Positions 34,927 through 46,445 of a DNA stretch of 64,000 nucleotides are shown here, in pieces. The DNA lies in the NCBI GenBank assembly GCA_019914945.1, contig CM034110.1, positions 2,485,001 to 2,549,000 on the forward strand, given 5' to 3'. The DNA comes from Typha latifolia. Lineage: Eukaryota; Streptophyta; Magnoliopsida; Poales; Typhaceae. Position 1 is the first letter of the stretch. Each line of letters opens with the position of its first letter. A program made the position numbers and the translations under genes. Below the pieces are notes generated by a model. It had not been told where the DNA came from. It was given only the letters and a program-made list of their open reading frames with translations, and made no database searches.

Positions 34927-35894
34927 TGATACGATCTGCTCTTTGGGGCTAAGGCTCTGATACTAGCTTGATACGATCACACCTCTGGCTATGGAGCTCT
35001 GATACCAGCTTGTTACGATCTGGCACGGAACTTTGAAATTAGATCCCAAAATATACTGTCGTTGGATCAACGTGATATTTTGATATGTTATAGCCTCGTA
35101 AAAGAGCTTTCCAACAAATCTATTTATAGGCGAATCGGAGTTGGGGATCTCGAGATATCGTTCGTTTAGTGGCTGAACGTCACGATGCTCTGTTTTGGAT
35201 TCATGGATGGAGGCACGAGATCCTAGGTAATGGTGGATGGTGGTGGACCGGCGTGAATGTGGTGGCACCGGTGAAAAGTGATGGTGGAACGGTTGTGGTT
35301 GATGGAAGGATTAGGGCAAGTGTTGGATAGATTGGACGAAAGGAGAAAAGAGGGCCACCCCTAAGGGACTAGGGTGATTAGCCGGACGAGGGAGGTTAGA
35401 AGCGGCGTCGCCGGGGATTGAGAGAACGGGAGCGAAGAAGACGAAGGAGGCAAGGCAAAACTCAATCTCAATAATCAATAATAATCTTGGTTGCCCTACA
35501 CATCCTTTTATAGGCTAACCAACAACTCACATTAACCCTAAAACACAATTTTCGCCAACCGCGTTCGAACTCGCCTGACCGCGTTCGAACGCACCGAATT
35601 AGCTCTTCTGGATTTGCGAACGTGATACAGGCGTTCGAACGCGTGATCGAACGCGCCTGTCGGTATTTGCAAACGCGATGCAGGCGTTCACAGTGCGTTC
35701 GAACGCACAGTACATTCTTTTCTCCACGTTCACAACCCCGTTCACAAACCGCGTTCCAACTCACTCCACCCGCGTTCGAACGCGACTTACAGAAAACTTA
35801 TTTTAATGGAAATTAAACACTAAAACATGAAATAAAAACACTCCTAAAGTGAATCCATGCTCCAGACGACGTCGGTGAAGTCCGAATCGTATCA
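34927..35894 (-). repeat. Gypsy-3 3' LTR
   Basis: On the minus strand it runs from TGATACGATTCGG (35894) to GCAGATCGTATCA (34927). Its tail has three LTR-end/primer-site units at 42-bp spacing (left edges 34927, 34969, 35011). The array of palindromes is at 35560-35795. It has one palindrome unit fewer than the 5' LTR. Confidence 0.93.
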
Positions 35895-35921
35895 ATCCAC
35901 CACGCTTCCGCAACCTTGTCC

Positions 35922-36380
35922 TCAAGGTTTGAAGTTCGGAAAGCGATCCATGATATCTGACTCTACCTCCCAGGTAGACTCGTCCGTAGGTTTGCCCAGC
36001 CACTCAATTAGCACTTCAGTCTCTAATCTGGTCCCATGGCGTCTTCTCTTGCGGCCTAATACTCGGACCGGTTCAGTGGGGCCATCTTCCTCCATTAGTT
36101 CGAGTAAGGCTGAACCCACCACATGGTTAGGCCCGATCTAGGCCTTCAATGCTGATACATGGAAGACCGGATGTATCCTGGTTCCTTCAGGTAGGTCCAA
36201 CCGATAAGCTACTGGACTGATTCGTTGTAGCACTCGGTACGGACTGTAGTACTTGTAACCCAACTTTATATTCAAAATTGGTCTCAATGTGGATTGCCAA
36301 TACGGTTGAGCTCGGACGAACACCAATTGATCCACCTCAAATTCTCGCTCACATCGGCCTTTGTCATGAGTTTGCTTCAT
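35922..36380 (-). pseudogene. Gypsy-3 integrase C-terminus and chromodomain
   Basis: Frame 36380-36138 has FEVDQLVFVRAQPYWQSTL, YYSPYRVLQRISPVAYRLDL and IHPVFHVSALK, the usual end of gypsy integrase. After a stop, frame 36122-35922 has EVLIEWLGKPTDESTWEVES, a chromodomain of the type that guides chromoviruses to heterochromatin. In gypsy-1 the same protein end (NFKP) is joined to RNase H. The stop between the two frames (ALKA then TAG) breaks the fusion here. Confidence 0.88.
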
Positions 36381-36386
36381 ACGGTT

Positions 36387-36743
36387 TTAGGCCGTGGCTA
36401 GGTGAGTCTTGAGCCGTCTCAATGTTTCATCTCGATCAGCCAGCTCCAAGTCAAGCTCGGTCCTATCCGCCGCCGCGAGTCTATCATAGGCACGCAAGAC
36501 AGGGGGAGTGCGCCCATAAACCGCCTCCAAAGGGTTCATCCTCAGTCGAGCTTGGATACTTGTACTCCAACTAGTCCAAGGTGAAATTCGGGTCCATCTA
36601 CATTGAGTCCACTTGGTCTCGGGTGGTCGAACCAATTGACTCAATGTCAGTTCAGCAATAGAAATCTGGTGCATCCGATTGCGCTTGGGAGGTCGAGTTA
36701 GATGCAGTTGGTGGATCCAGATTAGGTTCTCCCAGTGACTCAA
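36387..36743 (-). pseudogene. Foreign region joined in frame to integrase in gypsy-3
   Basis: One frame links unknown sequence (SHWENLIWIHQLHLTRPPKR to STSIQARLR) to integrase codons MNPLEAVYGRTPPVLRAYD, DRTELDLELADRDETLRRL. The same join exists in gypsy-2 near 22246, so it predates both insertions. A stop (TAG) at about 36831 separates it from the ORF upstream; gypsy-2 has sense codons (CAC AAT) at that point. Confidence 0.7.
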
Positions 36744-36830
36744 GTTAGGTTCAGGTAGCCAAACTGATTGTTGGTTGTGCTCATAATCATTCTGCCCACT
36801 CCATGGATTAGGATCCGAGTCAAATGTATC

Positions 36831-37634
36831 CTAGTATAAGCAAACTCGTCTTAAGTCAAGTAGAGGGTTTCTGATCATGTCCCTTATTTGACATAACTGA
36901 GTCCCGAAGTCCAGAGATGACTCCCACTTGACTTGACCCCTTTGGCTCTTAGGTCCAACCCAACTAATGTCTAGCAATTCCACCTGGTCAAGCCCAACAA
37001 TGTAGCCTTCTTGAAATTCTAACCACTTAGAGTCTTCAAAAAAATTTGAAATCCCTAATCTTTCTCTCTTAATTCCATCTCCATCCGCCATTGCCATAGG
37101 AGTTGCCTTAGCACGTGGTAGCCTTGGCTGAGTAGTGACCACCTCCAGTAGTTGCTTAAGTAGGGTTCCCGACAGTGTGGCAGTAGTCGGCGGTGATGGA
37201 AGGCCGAAGTTGGCCCAAAAAATAAAATCTTCAGGTCCTTCTCTGTCCCGTTGCAGCCATGGCAAGGAGCCTTTGGTCATCCGGAATACTAAAATAGTTG
37301 CTGGTGAGGCCCCTCTTGGGGTGGCGACGGTTGACTGCTGTGGAAGGCTGAGGTTGACAAAAACTAAATCTTCATCTCCTTCTTCTTCATTTTGTCGTAG
37401 CCATGGCAGGGAGCTTTCGACCATTGGGATGAGAAAAGCATTAGCCCACAAGGTCTTTACGAGGCTGTTAGAGGCTGGTGCTGTCGTGATTGGAAGATTG
37501 TGGCCTTCTCCTTCGAGTTGTAGCTCGGTGGAAAGCTGCAACGTTATCGCCGGTGATGGCGCTATCGCGGTCGACTTTCGATTGATCGAGGAGAAAAGTG
37601 GAATGTCATTAGAGGCCATACATGATTTCTTCAT
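36831..37634 (-). CDS. Gypsy-3 ORF2, unknown product (267 codons)
   Basis: An open frame from MKKSCMASNDIPLFSS to LLDLRRVCLY. I do not recognise it. It is rich in Ser, Thr, Pro and Leu and has an internal repeat of about 48 residues: SLPWLRQNEEEGDEDLVFVN and SLPWLQRDREGPEDFIFW, each followed by LPxxxTxAT. There is no signal peptide or membrane helix. Gypsy-2 has the same sequence in broken frames. The opposite strand is open over 37135-37803, so openness alone does not prove coding. It may be a captured piece of host DNA that once read in frame between gag and integrase. Confidence 0.4.
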   Translation of the reverse strand: MKKSCMASNDIPLFSSINRKSTAIAPSPAITLQLSTELQLEGEGHNLPITTAPASNSLVKTLWANAFLIPMVESSLPWLRQNEEEGDEDLVFVNLSLPQQSTVATPRGASPATILVFRMTKGSLPWLQRDREGPEDFIFWANFGLPSPPTTATLSGTLLKQLLEVVTTQPRLPRAKATPMAMADGDGIKRERLGISNFFEDSKWLEFQEGYIVGLDQVELLDISWVGPKSQRGQVKWESSLDFGTQLCQIRDMIRNPLLDLRRVCLY

Positions 37635-37694
37635 AGTTGCTGACTCGCTGTGGTTGCAAATGAAGGTGGTGTTAGGCGGCCCAAGTGCTGGAAC

Positions 37695-38417
37695 TTACGG
37701 TTTTGGATCATCTCCCTCACCACTGATGAGGATTCCTGATGAGGAATATCCAGCGGCCACGTGTGGTCTTCCTCCATTCAACAGTGGTTCGCACGGTTGT
37801 TGACTCGTCGAAGAACTCCGTTCTGACATTAAAAGAACATTTCCAACCGTTGAGCTTGCCGAAGGAAACTGCTGCCTTGAAGCTAGACTCCTCGCCATTT
37901 CTGCAGGGATCGGGAATGATGCAGCCAGCCCTTCACAATTTGTTGACGAGGTCTCCGGTGCATGGGAAGATGTGGAGGTTTCGAGGGCTGCTACAATGGT
38001 CGAGGATCCCATTGTAGCGGACAGCCGTTCGTTGCGGCTAACCATGGGTCGAGGTGTAGAAGCTCGATCTTGCCTGATAGCCGAACTCTCCCCTACTTTT
38101 GTGATGAACGGGGAGGCCGTGGAGGATGTTGGGTATGTTGCAGAGGGTTCCCCATGCTGCCTTGTGATTGCCCTGCTTGTTGAAGAAGGTTTCGGCCACG
38201 CCCGAATTTCCCGCAGCATCTCCATCATCATTTGATTATTGATGGCCATCTGCTTGGAAATAGACCCCAACACGGCTTGAACGCTAGGTTCTGCCGTATT
38301 CTGATTAGATCGGGCGGTTACACGGGTGGAAGTCCTTGCAATCGTTTCTCCCTCCTCTATTGGGAGAATCTCTTCTTCATCATCTCGTCGTGCAGCCATG
38401 GATTTGGTTGTCGTCAT
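37695..38417 (-). CDS. Gypsy-3 ORF1: gag N-terminus fused to unknown sequence (240 codons)
   Basis: Residues 1 to about 74 are the Gag start (MTTTKSMAARRDDEEE to MMMEMLREIRAWPKPSSTS). The remaining 165 residues are unrelated to Gag and end ILISGEGDDPKP. The same stop position is found in gypsy-2 (GDDLKP), so the ORF end is old. The zinc knuckle and capsid-like domain are missing. In gypsy-2 the join carries an extra stop after EIRA. Comparing the two copies by eye, about a quarter of residues differ, which gives no clear sign of selection on protein sequence. Confidence 0.5.
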   Translation of the reverse strand: MTTTKSMAARRDDEEEILPIEEGETIARTSTRVTARSNQNTAEPSVQAVLGSISKQMAINNQMMMEMLREIRAWPKPSSTSRAITRQHGEPSATYPTSSTASPFITKVGESSAIRQDRASTPRPMVSRNERLSATMGSSTIVAALETSTSSHAPETSSTNCEGLAASFPIPAEMARSLASRQQFPSASSTVGNVLLMSERSSSTSQQPCEPLLNGGRPHVAAGYSSSGILISGEGDDPKP

Positions 38418-38458
38418 TGGAAGCGCTTGTCCGAGGAAAGGTGGTTCTGATACCCGCT

Positions 38459-39426
38459 TGATACGATCTGCTCTTTGGGGCTAAGGCTCTGATACCAGCT
38501 TGATACGATCACACATCTGGCTATGGAGCTCTGATACCAGCTTGTTATGATCCGGCACGGAACTTTGAAATTAGATCCCAAAATATTCTGTCGTCGGATC
38601 GATGTTGTAGCCTCGTAAAAGAGCTTTCCAAAAAATCTATTTACAGGTGAATCGGAGTTGGGGATCTCGAGATATTGTTTGTTTAGTGGCCGAACGTCAA
38701 GATGCTCTGTTTTGGATTCGTGGATGGAGGCACGAGATCCTAGGTAATGGTGGATGGTGGTGGACCGGCGTTAATGTGGTGGCACCGGTGAAAAGTGACG
38801 GTGGAACGGTTGTGGTTGATGGAAGGATTAGGGCAAGTGTTGGATAGATTGGACGAAAGGGGAAAACAGGGCCACCCCTAAGGGACTAGGGTGATTAGCC
38901 GGACGAGGGAGGTTAGAAGCGGCGTCGCCGGGGATTGAGAGAACGGGAGTGAAGAAGACGAAGGAGGCAAGGCAAAACTCAATCTCAATAATCAATAATA
39001 ATCTTGGTTGCCCTACACATCCTTTTATAGGCTAACCAACAACTCACATTAACCCTAAAACACAATTTTCGCCGACCGCGTTCGAACTCGCCCGACCGCG
39101 TTCGAACGCACCGAATTAGCTCTTCTGGATTTGCGAACGCGATGCAGGCGTTCGAACGCGTGATCGAACGCGCCTGTTGGTATTTGCAAACGCGATGCAG
39201 GCATTCACAGTGCGTTCGAACGCACCGCGTTCGAACGCACAGTACATTCTTTTCTCCACATTCACAACCCCGTTCACAAACCGCGTTCAAACTCACTCCA
39301 CCCGCGTTCGAACGCGACTTACAGAAAACTTATTTTAATGGAAATTAAACACTAAAACATGAAATAAAAACACTCCTAAAGTGAATCCATGCTCGAGACG
39401 ACGTCGGTGAAGTCCGAATCGTATCA
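38459..39426 (-). repeat. Gypsy-3 5' LTR
   Basis: 968 bp, TGATACGATTCGG to GATCGTATCA on the minus strand, with the primer-binding site GGGTATCAGAACC just beyond (38440-38457, two changes from consensus). It has one palindrome unit more than the 3' LTR (CACCGCGTTCGAACGCAC near 39225) and lacks about 12 bp near 38610, so the equal lengths are partly chance. About two dozen substitutions separate the two LTRs by eye. Confidence 0.92.
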
Positions 39427-40225
39427 GGACTAGATCTTGCATAGAATTTTAAAATAAGATCCCGAAAGATGCCGCCGTCGGATCGAAGTGAAATTTGGAT
39501 ATATTGTAGCCCTAGAAAAGGGCTTTCCAAAAAATTAGTTTCAAGCGAATCGGATGTGGGGATCTCAAGATATCGTATGACTAGTGGACGAACATCAGGG
39601 TGGTCTGTTTAGGACCCATGGATGGAGGCACGAGATCCTAGGATGATGGTGGTTGGAGGTGGATCGACGTTTGTGGGGTGGCACCGGTGAAAAGTGGTGA
39701 TGGAAAGGTTATAGTTGATGGAAGGGTTAGGGCAAGTGTTGCATAGATTGGAAGAAGGGGAGGGAGAGGGTCGCCCTTAAGGGTCTAGGGTGATTGATCG
39801 GTCGAGGGAGGTTAGAAGTGGCGTCGCCGGGGATTGAGGGAACGGGAGCAAAGAAGATGAAGGAGGCAAGGCAAAAGTCAATTCTTTAATAATCAATAAT
39901 GACCTCTGGTTGCCATCAACATCCTTTTAGAGGCTAACCAACAACTCAAAATTAATCCTAAACGATTACAATTTCGTCGATCGCGTTTGAACGCACCGAG
40001 TTTGCTCTTCTCTGGAATTGCGAATGCGATGCAGGCATTCGAACGCGCTTGTTTCCCACTTCTCTGGATTTGCGAACGCGATGCAAGCGTTCACTGTGCG
40101 TTCGAACGGGACGTTCGAACGCACAATGCACACTCTTCAGCCACGTTCTCGACCGCGTTCACAACCGCGTTCGAACTCACTCCACTAGCGTTCGAACGCG
40201 AATTATAGAAAATTTATTTTCATGG
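39427..40225 (-). repeat. Right piece of an old gypsy LTR split by gypsy-3
   Basis: It continues the LTR of 34867-34926. It has the leader (AAGGGTCTAGGGTGATTG), a TATA region decayed to CCTTTTAGAGG, a palindrome array at 39975-40203 (GCGTTCGAACGGGACGTTCG, CGCGTTCGAACTC) and the start side AAAATTTATTTTCATGG. Its first bases (TGATACGATTC side) are lost at about 40225, where a TGTAAC-type LTR begins. Confidence 0.85.
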
Positions 40226-40243
40226 AGTGAAATCTCTTTTTTT

Positions 40244-41299
40244 TCTAACGGCCCCGCTCGGCATGGACAAGTCCACGCCCACACGCCGACACGGCACGTG
40301 CGGCACACGCAATAGGTTGGACGGAGCCCGTCACGCACAGATACTCTCCTGTGCACATACAATTATGACATCATCAAATACTACGTACTAACATATCCAT
40401 ATGCTGACATAATCCAACCCCAAATAAAATATACTATCAACCAAATAAACCTGTTAACATGTGGATATGCAAGTCCACAATAATATACACTAGACCACTA
40501 ATTAATCTGGCAAGACCCACACGGACCATAACAAACTATCAAGGTACAACTAAACAACTGATACAAAAATACACTATAGTCTGACCTATATTATACCAAT
40601 TATCATCTATACAATGAAGTATAAATATAAAATAATGGTACAACTCAATATTTAATTAAACTATCTTCTATACCTCACCTCATCTTTCTAAAATATCTCG
40701 TTGGAATATCTCGAGTCGATATCACGTACCATATTATCTGTGGGGGTTAGAAAAGAAATAAAGAGAGTCATGAGCAAAAGGCTGAGTGAATAGACCTTAC
40801 CCCAAATCAGTGATGTCAAATAGAGAGTAAATCATATACTTGATAGTATGAATCAGAAAGCAGCATGATGACATGTGTGAACATGTATATATGTATCATC
40901 AATGACATATATATGAATGAAATCAATTCTCATAAATGAGCATATTAAATCCTCAACCAAAAATATATCACATGATGAAATTACCATATAACATCACCGA
41001 ATATAACAACATTTTATGTATAATAATTATGATCCAATAATACTAGTCACATCAATGATGATGCATGATGCATGCCAACCACTAGATAATCGTATATGTC
41101 ATAGCCATATATAATCCACATATCTCTCACTATCACAATCATTCGTCTCAATTCTAAATATCATCCACTATGCTGGACTACGGTACCCGGCCCCAAACTC
41201 AATACACATAATGTCACAAGCTCAGAGCATACCCTATCGTACCCTATCATACACATCACGTCGCGCCCAAATTTTTTTTTTTAGGTTTGGGTTGTTACA
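40244..41299 (-). repeat. 3' LTR of the non-coding element
   Basis: On the minus strand from TGTAACAACCCAAACC (41299) to CGGGGCCGTTAGA (40244; the final TGTAAC complement has one change). It matches 44365-45362 through most of its length, including CACGTACCATATTATCTGTG against CACATACCATATTATCTGTG. It is less than half the length of the related LTRs at 5127 and 31625, so it belongs to a short form. Confidence 0.75.
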
Positions 41300-43492
41300 T
41301 TTTCCTTCCCCCATTATAAAAATTTTGACACCGAAATTTAAATCACGCTGGTATTGTAAGAAAATCTACATATCTAGTTCTAGTACCTTCTAATCAAATC
41401 GACAACTGCACGATCTTACTTTTCCAAATCTATAACTTATACCACCACAAATAACTCCCTTACAAAATTAAATTTTCTAGATGTAGGTAAGTAAGGTAAT
41501 CATACCATGTCTATACACATCAATAATACCACTGGTCTGCAAGAAATAGTACATTCATTCTACTCCAAAATACCTCAAGCTATCCCAATTTATCACTTTT
41601 CCTGCTAACTACAACAATACACATTGTAATGCCATAATCACTTATGATAATATGATACAATCTATTTAAGTAAATTATCTCCAATCTACTGAATATATAC
41701 TCCGATCTCAAACATACTCAATGGATTATCCCTCAATAATATCACTAAGACCAAGTAGAACGATAATTATAAGTTATTTCAAGAATCTCTGAAAGACTTC
41801 ACTCATACTTCACTTTCTAATAAATAATGTCACTAATCTAAACGTACTTAACATCATCCGATATCCTCATAAAATTTAGGCAATAGTACAACGTCTCTTA
41901 ATTAAAGTGCACTGCTAATATGCTTAAACCATTATACAAATTGCTAGATAAATCAATATAAGGGATCACACCTATCCATATAAGACTACAATATCAACAT
42001 GTATTCATAATACATTCTTCAGACTAACATGTAGTGCATCAACTCCAACCTATCAATGTAAATCCTAATGCAACGTCAAACAAATTTATACACCTTTCTG
42101 ATTCTCCACATTATCTTCCTTCTTAATGTGCAATATCTGAAAGGTTAAAATTTAAACTATTTCAAGAAACATACATGATAAACTTTATGATGATCTTTCT
42201 ATCAATCACTTCTATATCCAAACTATTCATTCCTCGATTCACATAATTCTAGTTTGATCATCATCTATTTAATTACTATCACTACTAGTATATCCATCAA
42301 AATATCACTTAATGATATCGATATTCAGATTCAAAGACTATCCACGGAGTTTTATCAAGTAATCCAATAATCTCTTCAATATCTCAATAGATATAATTTT
42401 CAGTTCATAATACTAATTCATTGCCACACAAATATTTACTAATCCATCATACTTGATCTTTAAGAATACATAAACACATCTTAAACAAATCCACAAAATC
42501 ATTATACATGAACTAAAGCTACTAAGATTAATCTCCCGAATTGATAATGCTATTATGATCTGCTAATAAACTAACTGACACTAACTGATTCCTATAGATT
42601 AGAAGACATCCAAAAATATAGATAACAACCTTCTCGTAATCTTAACTTTGCAATTCATTAAAACATTAAATTTCCACAAACTATAATAGAACTAATCATG
42701 AACTCATTATATCCCAATTATAAAATCATTATCTCCCAATCAAGTATCTTTATCTTAAGACTTAAATGTAAACCTGTAAGTCTTTACAATCATTAAGATC
42801 AACCTCATCATTCTAAAAGGCTCGCTCAATAACCTCCAGTAATAATCGAACATGTAAGCCAACAGTTAAACAAATGCTAATATAATTTCCCTATACATCA
42901 TTATCCGTTCATCATCTAGCAGTATAATAAACATCTATCGATAGACTGTATATGAAATATCATAGTCCTCTATATTCCTTTTATTGCCATCCTATGAAAC
43001 AATTAGTTCAACTTTCATATCATCTATCAGTCATAATAAATAATCATATCTATAGGCTCTATGAATAACTCTATCAAGTTATCTATCCAATTAGTATCAT
43101 AGAAACAACTAACATGTTAAAACACATAATATCTCAATTTAACATCTATACCAACATATCTCACTCCTAATTAAATCACTTAAACCTTATATTTCTTCAA
43201 TAGTCCCAACTTTATATTCTATCACATCCTCTATAAAGTCCACCACCTATACTGGACAATTTAATCTTATAATATCATCAAAAATCATTCTAACAACATT
43301 AACATCACCTAGTAATCATGAAAAAATAAGTATGTATATTTGCAGCCAGACTTCATCACCTAAAACACACGATCATCATGCTATAATATTATTATCCTCT
43401 AAATCAAAGCCCAAAATTAAACTAATAGACAACATATATTTTCGCTGTCATACAACATATGTTATGGGGCTATCAACTTAACAACTATCATC

Positions 43493-43562
43493 ACCCTATA
43501 TTACCCTATTACCCTATACCCATTACCCTATACCCATTACCCTATACCCATTACCCTATTTA
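43493..43562 (+). repeat. Short tandem repeat, unit of about 14-16 bp
   Basis: Three to four copies of ACCCTATACCCATT in the inside of the non-coding element. It looks slightly like the plant telomere repeat (CCCTAAA) but does not match it. Confidence 0.85.
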
Positions 43563-44364
43563 GAAATCAACTCAAAGATTTAAACGAGACGTTAATCCTC
43601 TAACAATATTGTTAGACACACATATCCCCACTAAATCACCCATCTTATCGATACAATTAAAATTTCATACCTACTAACACAAGTATCTTGCAAACATAAT
43701 TTATCATACTTGTCATCCGAAAATTCTTTTCCATATACAATCTACAATCATCTATATCACATCACCTAATAATTGTTTATTATTATACAAAATCATCGTG
43801 TCTTACTCGTCCATCCACAATCATAATTATAACCCCCATAAAAATCAGAATAGTCTCTCTCTACGTACATCTTTTTGCATTAATCTCCTAATCTCAAATG
43901 TATCCATAATAGATCAAAAATCTAAAAATATGCTATATTTGCTCAAAATAACCTCAAATCTACTGGTAATAATCCTTCTGCACAAAATACCTATCTCCAC
44001 ATGTTTACAAATTTCTACACTTTATCACAGCATATGAACATGTCAATATCTCCAATATTATGCTTCACTTACTATAACACCTCAATATCAGTAACATCAA
44101 CGCATAATTTAGTAATATCTCTTCTTATTCATTAGTCGCTCAAATAAATTCTCAATATACTAACATCACAAATTATTTCTATCAATATCGTCAAAGTATC
44201 AAAACTTAATAATCTCAACATTACAACCTAGATTTCTATCTCAACCAATTAATATCAAACTCATCGAGATCGACTACTAGCGTAACCGTAAACCAAATCG
44301 ACAACTAATATATTTGATGGTTTGCCAGATCATTCTTAAACCTAAGCTCTGATACCACCTGAAT

Positions 44365-45362
44365 TGTAACGCCCCCGCCCAGCACGGGCACGTGGACGCC
44401 CACACGGCACGCGCAGCGCACACGACAGGTCTAGCGGAGACCGTCACACATAGTTACTCTCCTGTGCACATACAATTATGACATCATCAAATACTACCTA
44501 CTAACATATCTATGCTCATATAATACAACACCAAATAAAACATACTATCAACCAAATAAACATATTAATATGTGAATATGTAAGGCCACAATAATATATA
44601 CTAGACCACTAATTAATCTGGCAGGACCCACACAGGCCACAACAAACCATCAAAGTACAACTAAACAACTAATACAAAAAGTGCACTAAAGTCGACCTAT
44701 ATTATACCAATTATCGTCTATACAATGAAGTACAAAGATAAAATAACAGTACAACTGAATATCTGATTAAATTATCTTCTATACCATCTCGTGTCTATAG
44801 CTCACCTCATCTTTCTAAAATATCTCCTTGGAATATCTCGAGTCGATATCACATACCATATTATCTGTGGGGGTTAGAAAAGAAATAAGGAGAGTTAGGA
44901 GCAAAAGGCTCAGTGAATAGACCTTACCTCGAATCAGTGATGTGAAACAGAGAGTAAATCATGTACTGAATAATATGAATCAGAAAGCAGCATGATGCCA
45001 TGTGTGAACATGTATATATGTATCCTCAATGACATATATATGAATGAAATCAATTCTCATGAATGAGCATAATATCCTCAACCAAAATATATCACATGAT
45101 GAAATTACCATATAATATCACCGAATATAACAACATTTCATGTATAACAATTATGATCCAATGATACTAGTCATATCAATGATGATGCATGATACATACC
45201 AACCACTAGATAATCATATATGTCAAGGCCATATATAATCTACATATCTCTTACTATCACAATCATCTGTCTCAACTCTGAATATCATCCACCATGCTGG
45301 ACTACGATACCCGACCCCAAACTCGATACAAATCATGTCACAAGCCCAGAGCATACCCTGTC
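44365..45362 (-). repeat. 5' LTR of the non-coding element
   Basis: Its inner end (TGTAACGCCCCCGCCCAGCA on the plus strand) is followed by the complement of the primer-binding site. The homology to the 3' LTR ends after CAGAGCATACCCT near 45362. Confidence 0.75.
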
Positions 45363-46445
45363 ATATGCTGAAAAATAACCATCTAATGTTTATTTATCTC
45401 AATAATAAATCTAAATTCTAGCTGCTAAATTATATTAGATCAATGTATCCATATCATCAACATAATAAAGCAATTAAACTATATTCTCACAAACATAAAA
45501 AATAAATATATATTCTATGCTTTTGCTAGCGACTATGATAATCATACTATATTTGATCTAACCATCTAACTTAAATGCATTTATAAGAAATATTTTTCAG
45601 AAAAATCTTAACTATTTAATCTAAAGGACTGAGTGCTGAATCTCCGCAATAAATCTTCTAGGTAGATCAAAAACCTAGACTCCGATACTATTCTATTACG
45701 CTCTAATCCGGGAACATAATGGCTACAAATTTTCAAGATAAACTAGAGAAACAAGATAGCCCAAAAAATAATCAGATCCTAAAATTAAATTGACACAGCG
45801 TAAATGGTACTTAGCCTTAGAGTCCCCGTTAATTGGCTTTTTAAATTCGTGCAAAATAATAAGTCCCTCATGAGCTAGACGCCCGGCAAGTAACCCACTC
45901 TACTAAGAATATGTCTAATAATAAATATCAACATGTGATACATATAGTAGCAGAAAAGAATCATAATGATATATATAAGCTTTCTTGGAAAATAAATAAT
46001 TGTCTTATCTCTTGTACTGAATTTCAAAATCCAATATATGCTAAATTGAATCATAAATTATTTATTATATCTCATATTGAATAAATCAATATAACAAGAA
46101 TTGCTCTCTACTAAAAGTGTATTATCATAGAAATCGAATTATAAATCATTCATAAATCTCAATATAAAATGAATCGAACTCTAATGCACTTGGTACTAGG
46201 TGGAAGTGCAAGTGAAGTTACGACTAGAATCCAACACCATATGTTGTGTTTTTATCGAGATCAACTAGACCAGCAATGTAATAATTAGCTAATATTTGAT
46301 GTGTAGAATACTTGTAGCATGATATATTGAACTTATTTTACTAATGTGCAAATTATATGGGAGCTATATATGGAAAAGGTATTGGTTGGATTACCAATAA
46401 TATATACAATAGATAGCAATATATGAAGGATGTGGACACCACTTA
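45363..46445. other. AT-rich sequence, possible older LTR
   Basis: No gene. At 45678-45700 GACTCCGATACTATTCTATT followed by ACGCTCTAATCCGGG looks like a decayed primer-binding site beside a TGTTACGCTC-type LTR in minus orientation, but several bases differ. The last part (to 46445) is the target sequence of the following solo LTR. Confidence 0.3.

Larger units (their letters stand above)
34927..39426 (-). mobile_element. Gypsy-3: complete non-autonomous chromovirus derivative
   Basis: Both LTRs are 968 bp (39426-38459 and 35894-34927) and the element is flanked by a perfect 5-bp target duplication, GGACT (34922-34926 and 39427-39431). Inside, on the minus strand: primer-binding site, gag N-terminus fused to a foreign region (ORFs 38417-37695 and 37634-36831), integrase C-terminus, chromodomain and polypurine tract. 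The capsid part of gag, protease, reverse transcriptase and RNase H are missing. It inserted into an older gypsy LTR. It must have been moved by proteins of an intact relative. Confidence 0.93.
40244..45362 (-). mobile_element. Non-coding LTR retrotransposon (large derivative type)
   Basis: On the minus strand: 5' LTR (about 45362-44365), primer-binding site TGGTATCAGAGC (44357-44346), 3 kb of AT-rich sequence without any significant ORF, polypurine tract GGGGGAAGGAAA (41313-41300) and 3' LTR starting TGTAACAACCC (41299-40244). The LTR ends TGTAAC and GTTACA are inverted repeats. The signals for replication are present while gag and pol are absent, as in large retrotransposon derivatives. The outer end of the 5' LTR is uncertain; similarity to the 3' LTR stops near 45362. 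Confidence 0.75.

Noticed and set aside
43493..43562. Interstitial telomere repeat
   Set aside because: The unit ACCCTATACCCATT does not contain CCCTAAA; it is an ordinary short tandem repeat.
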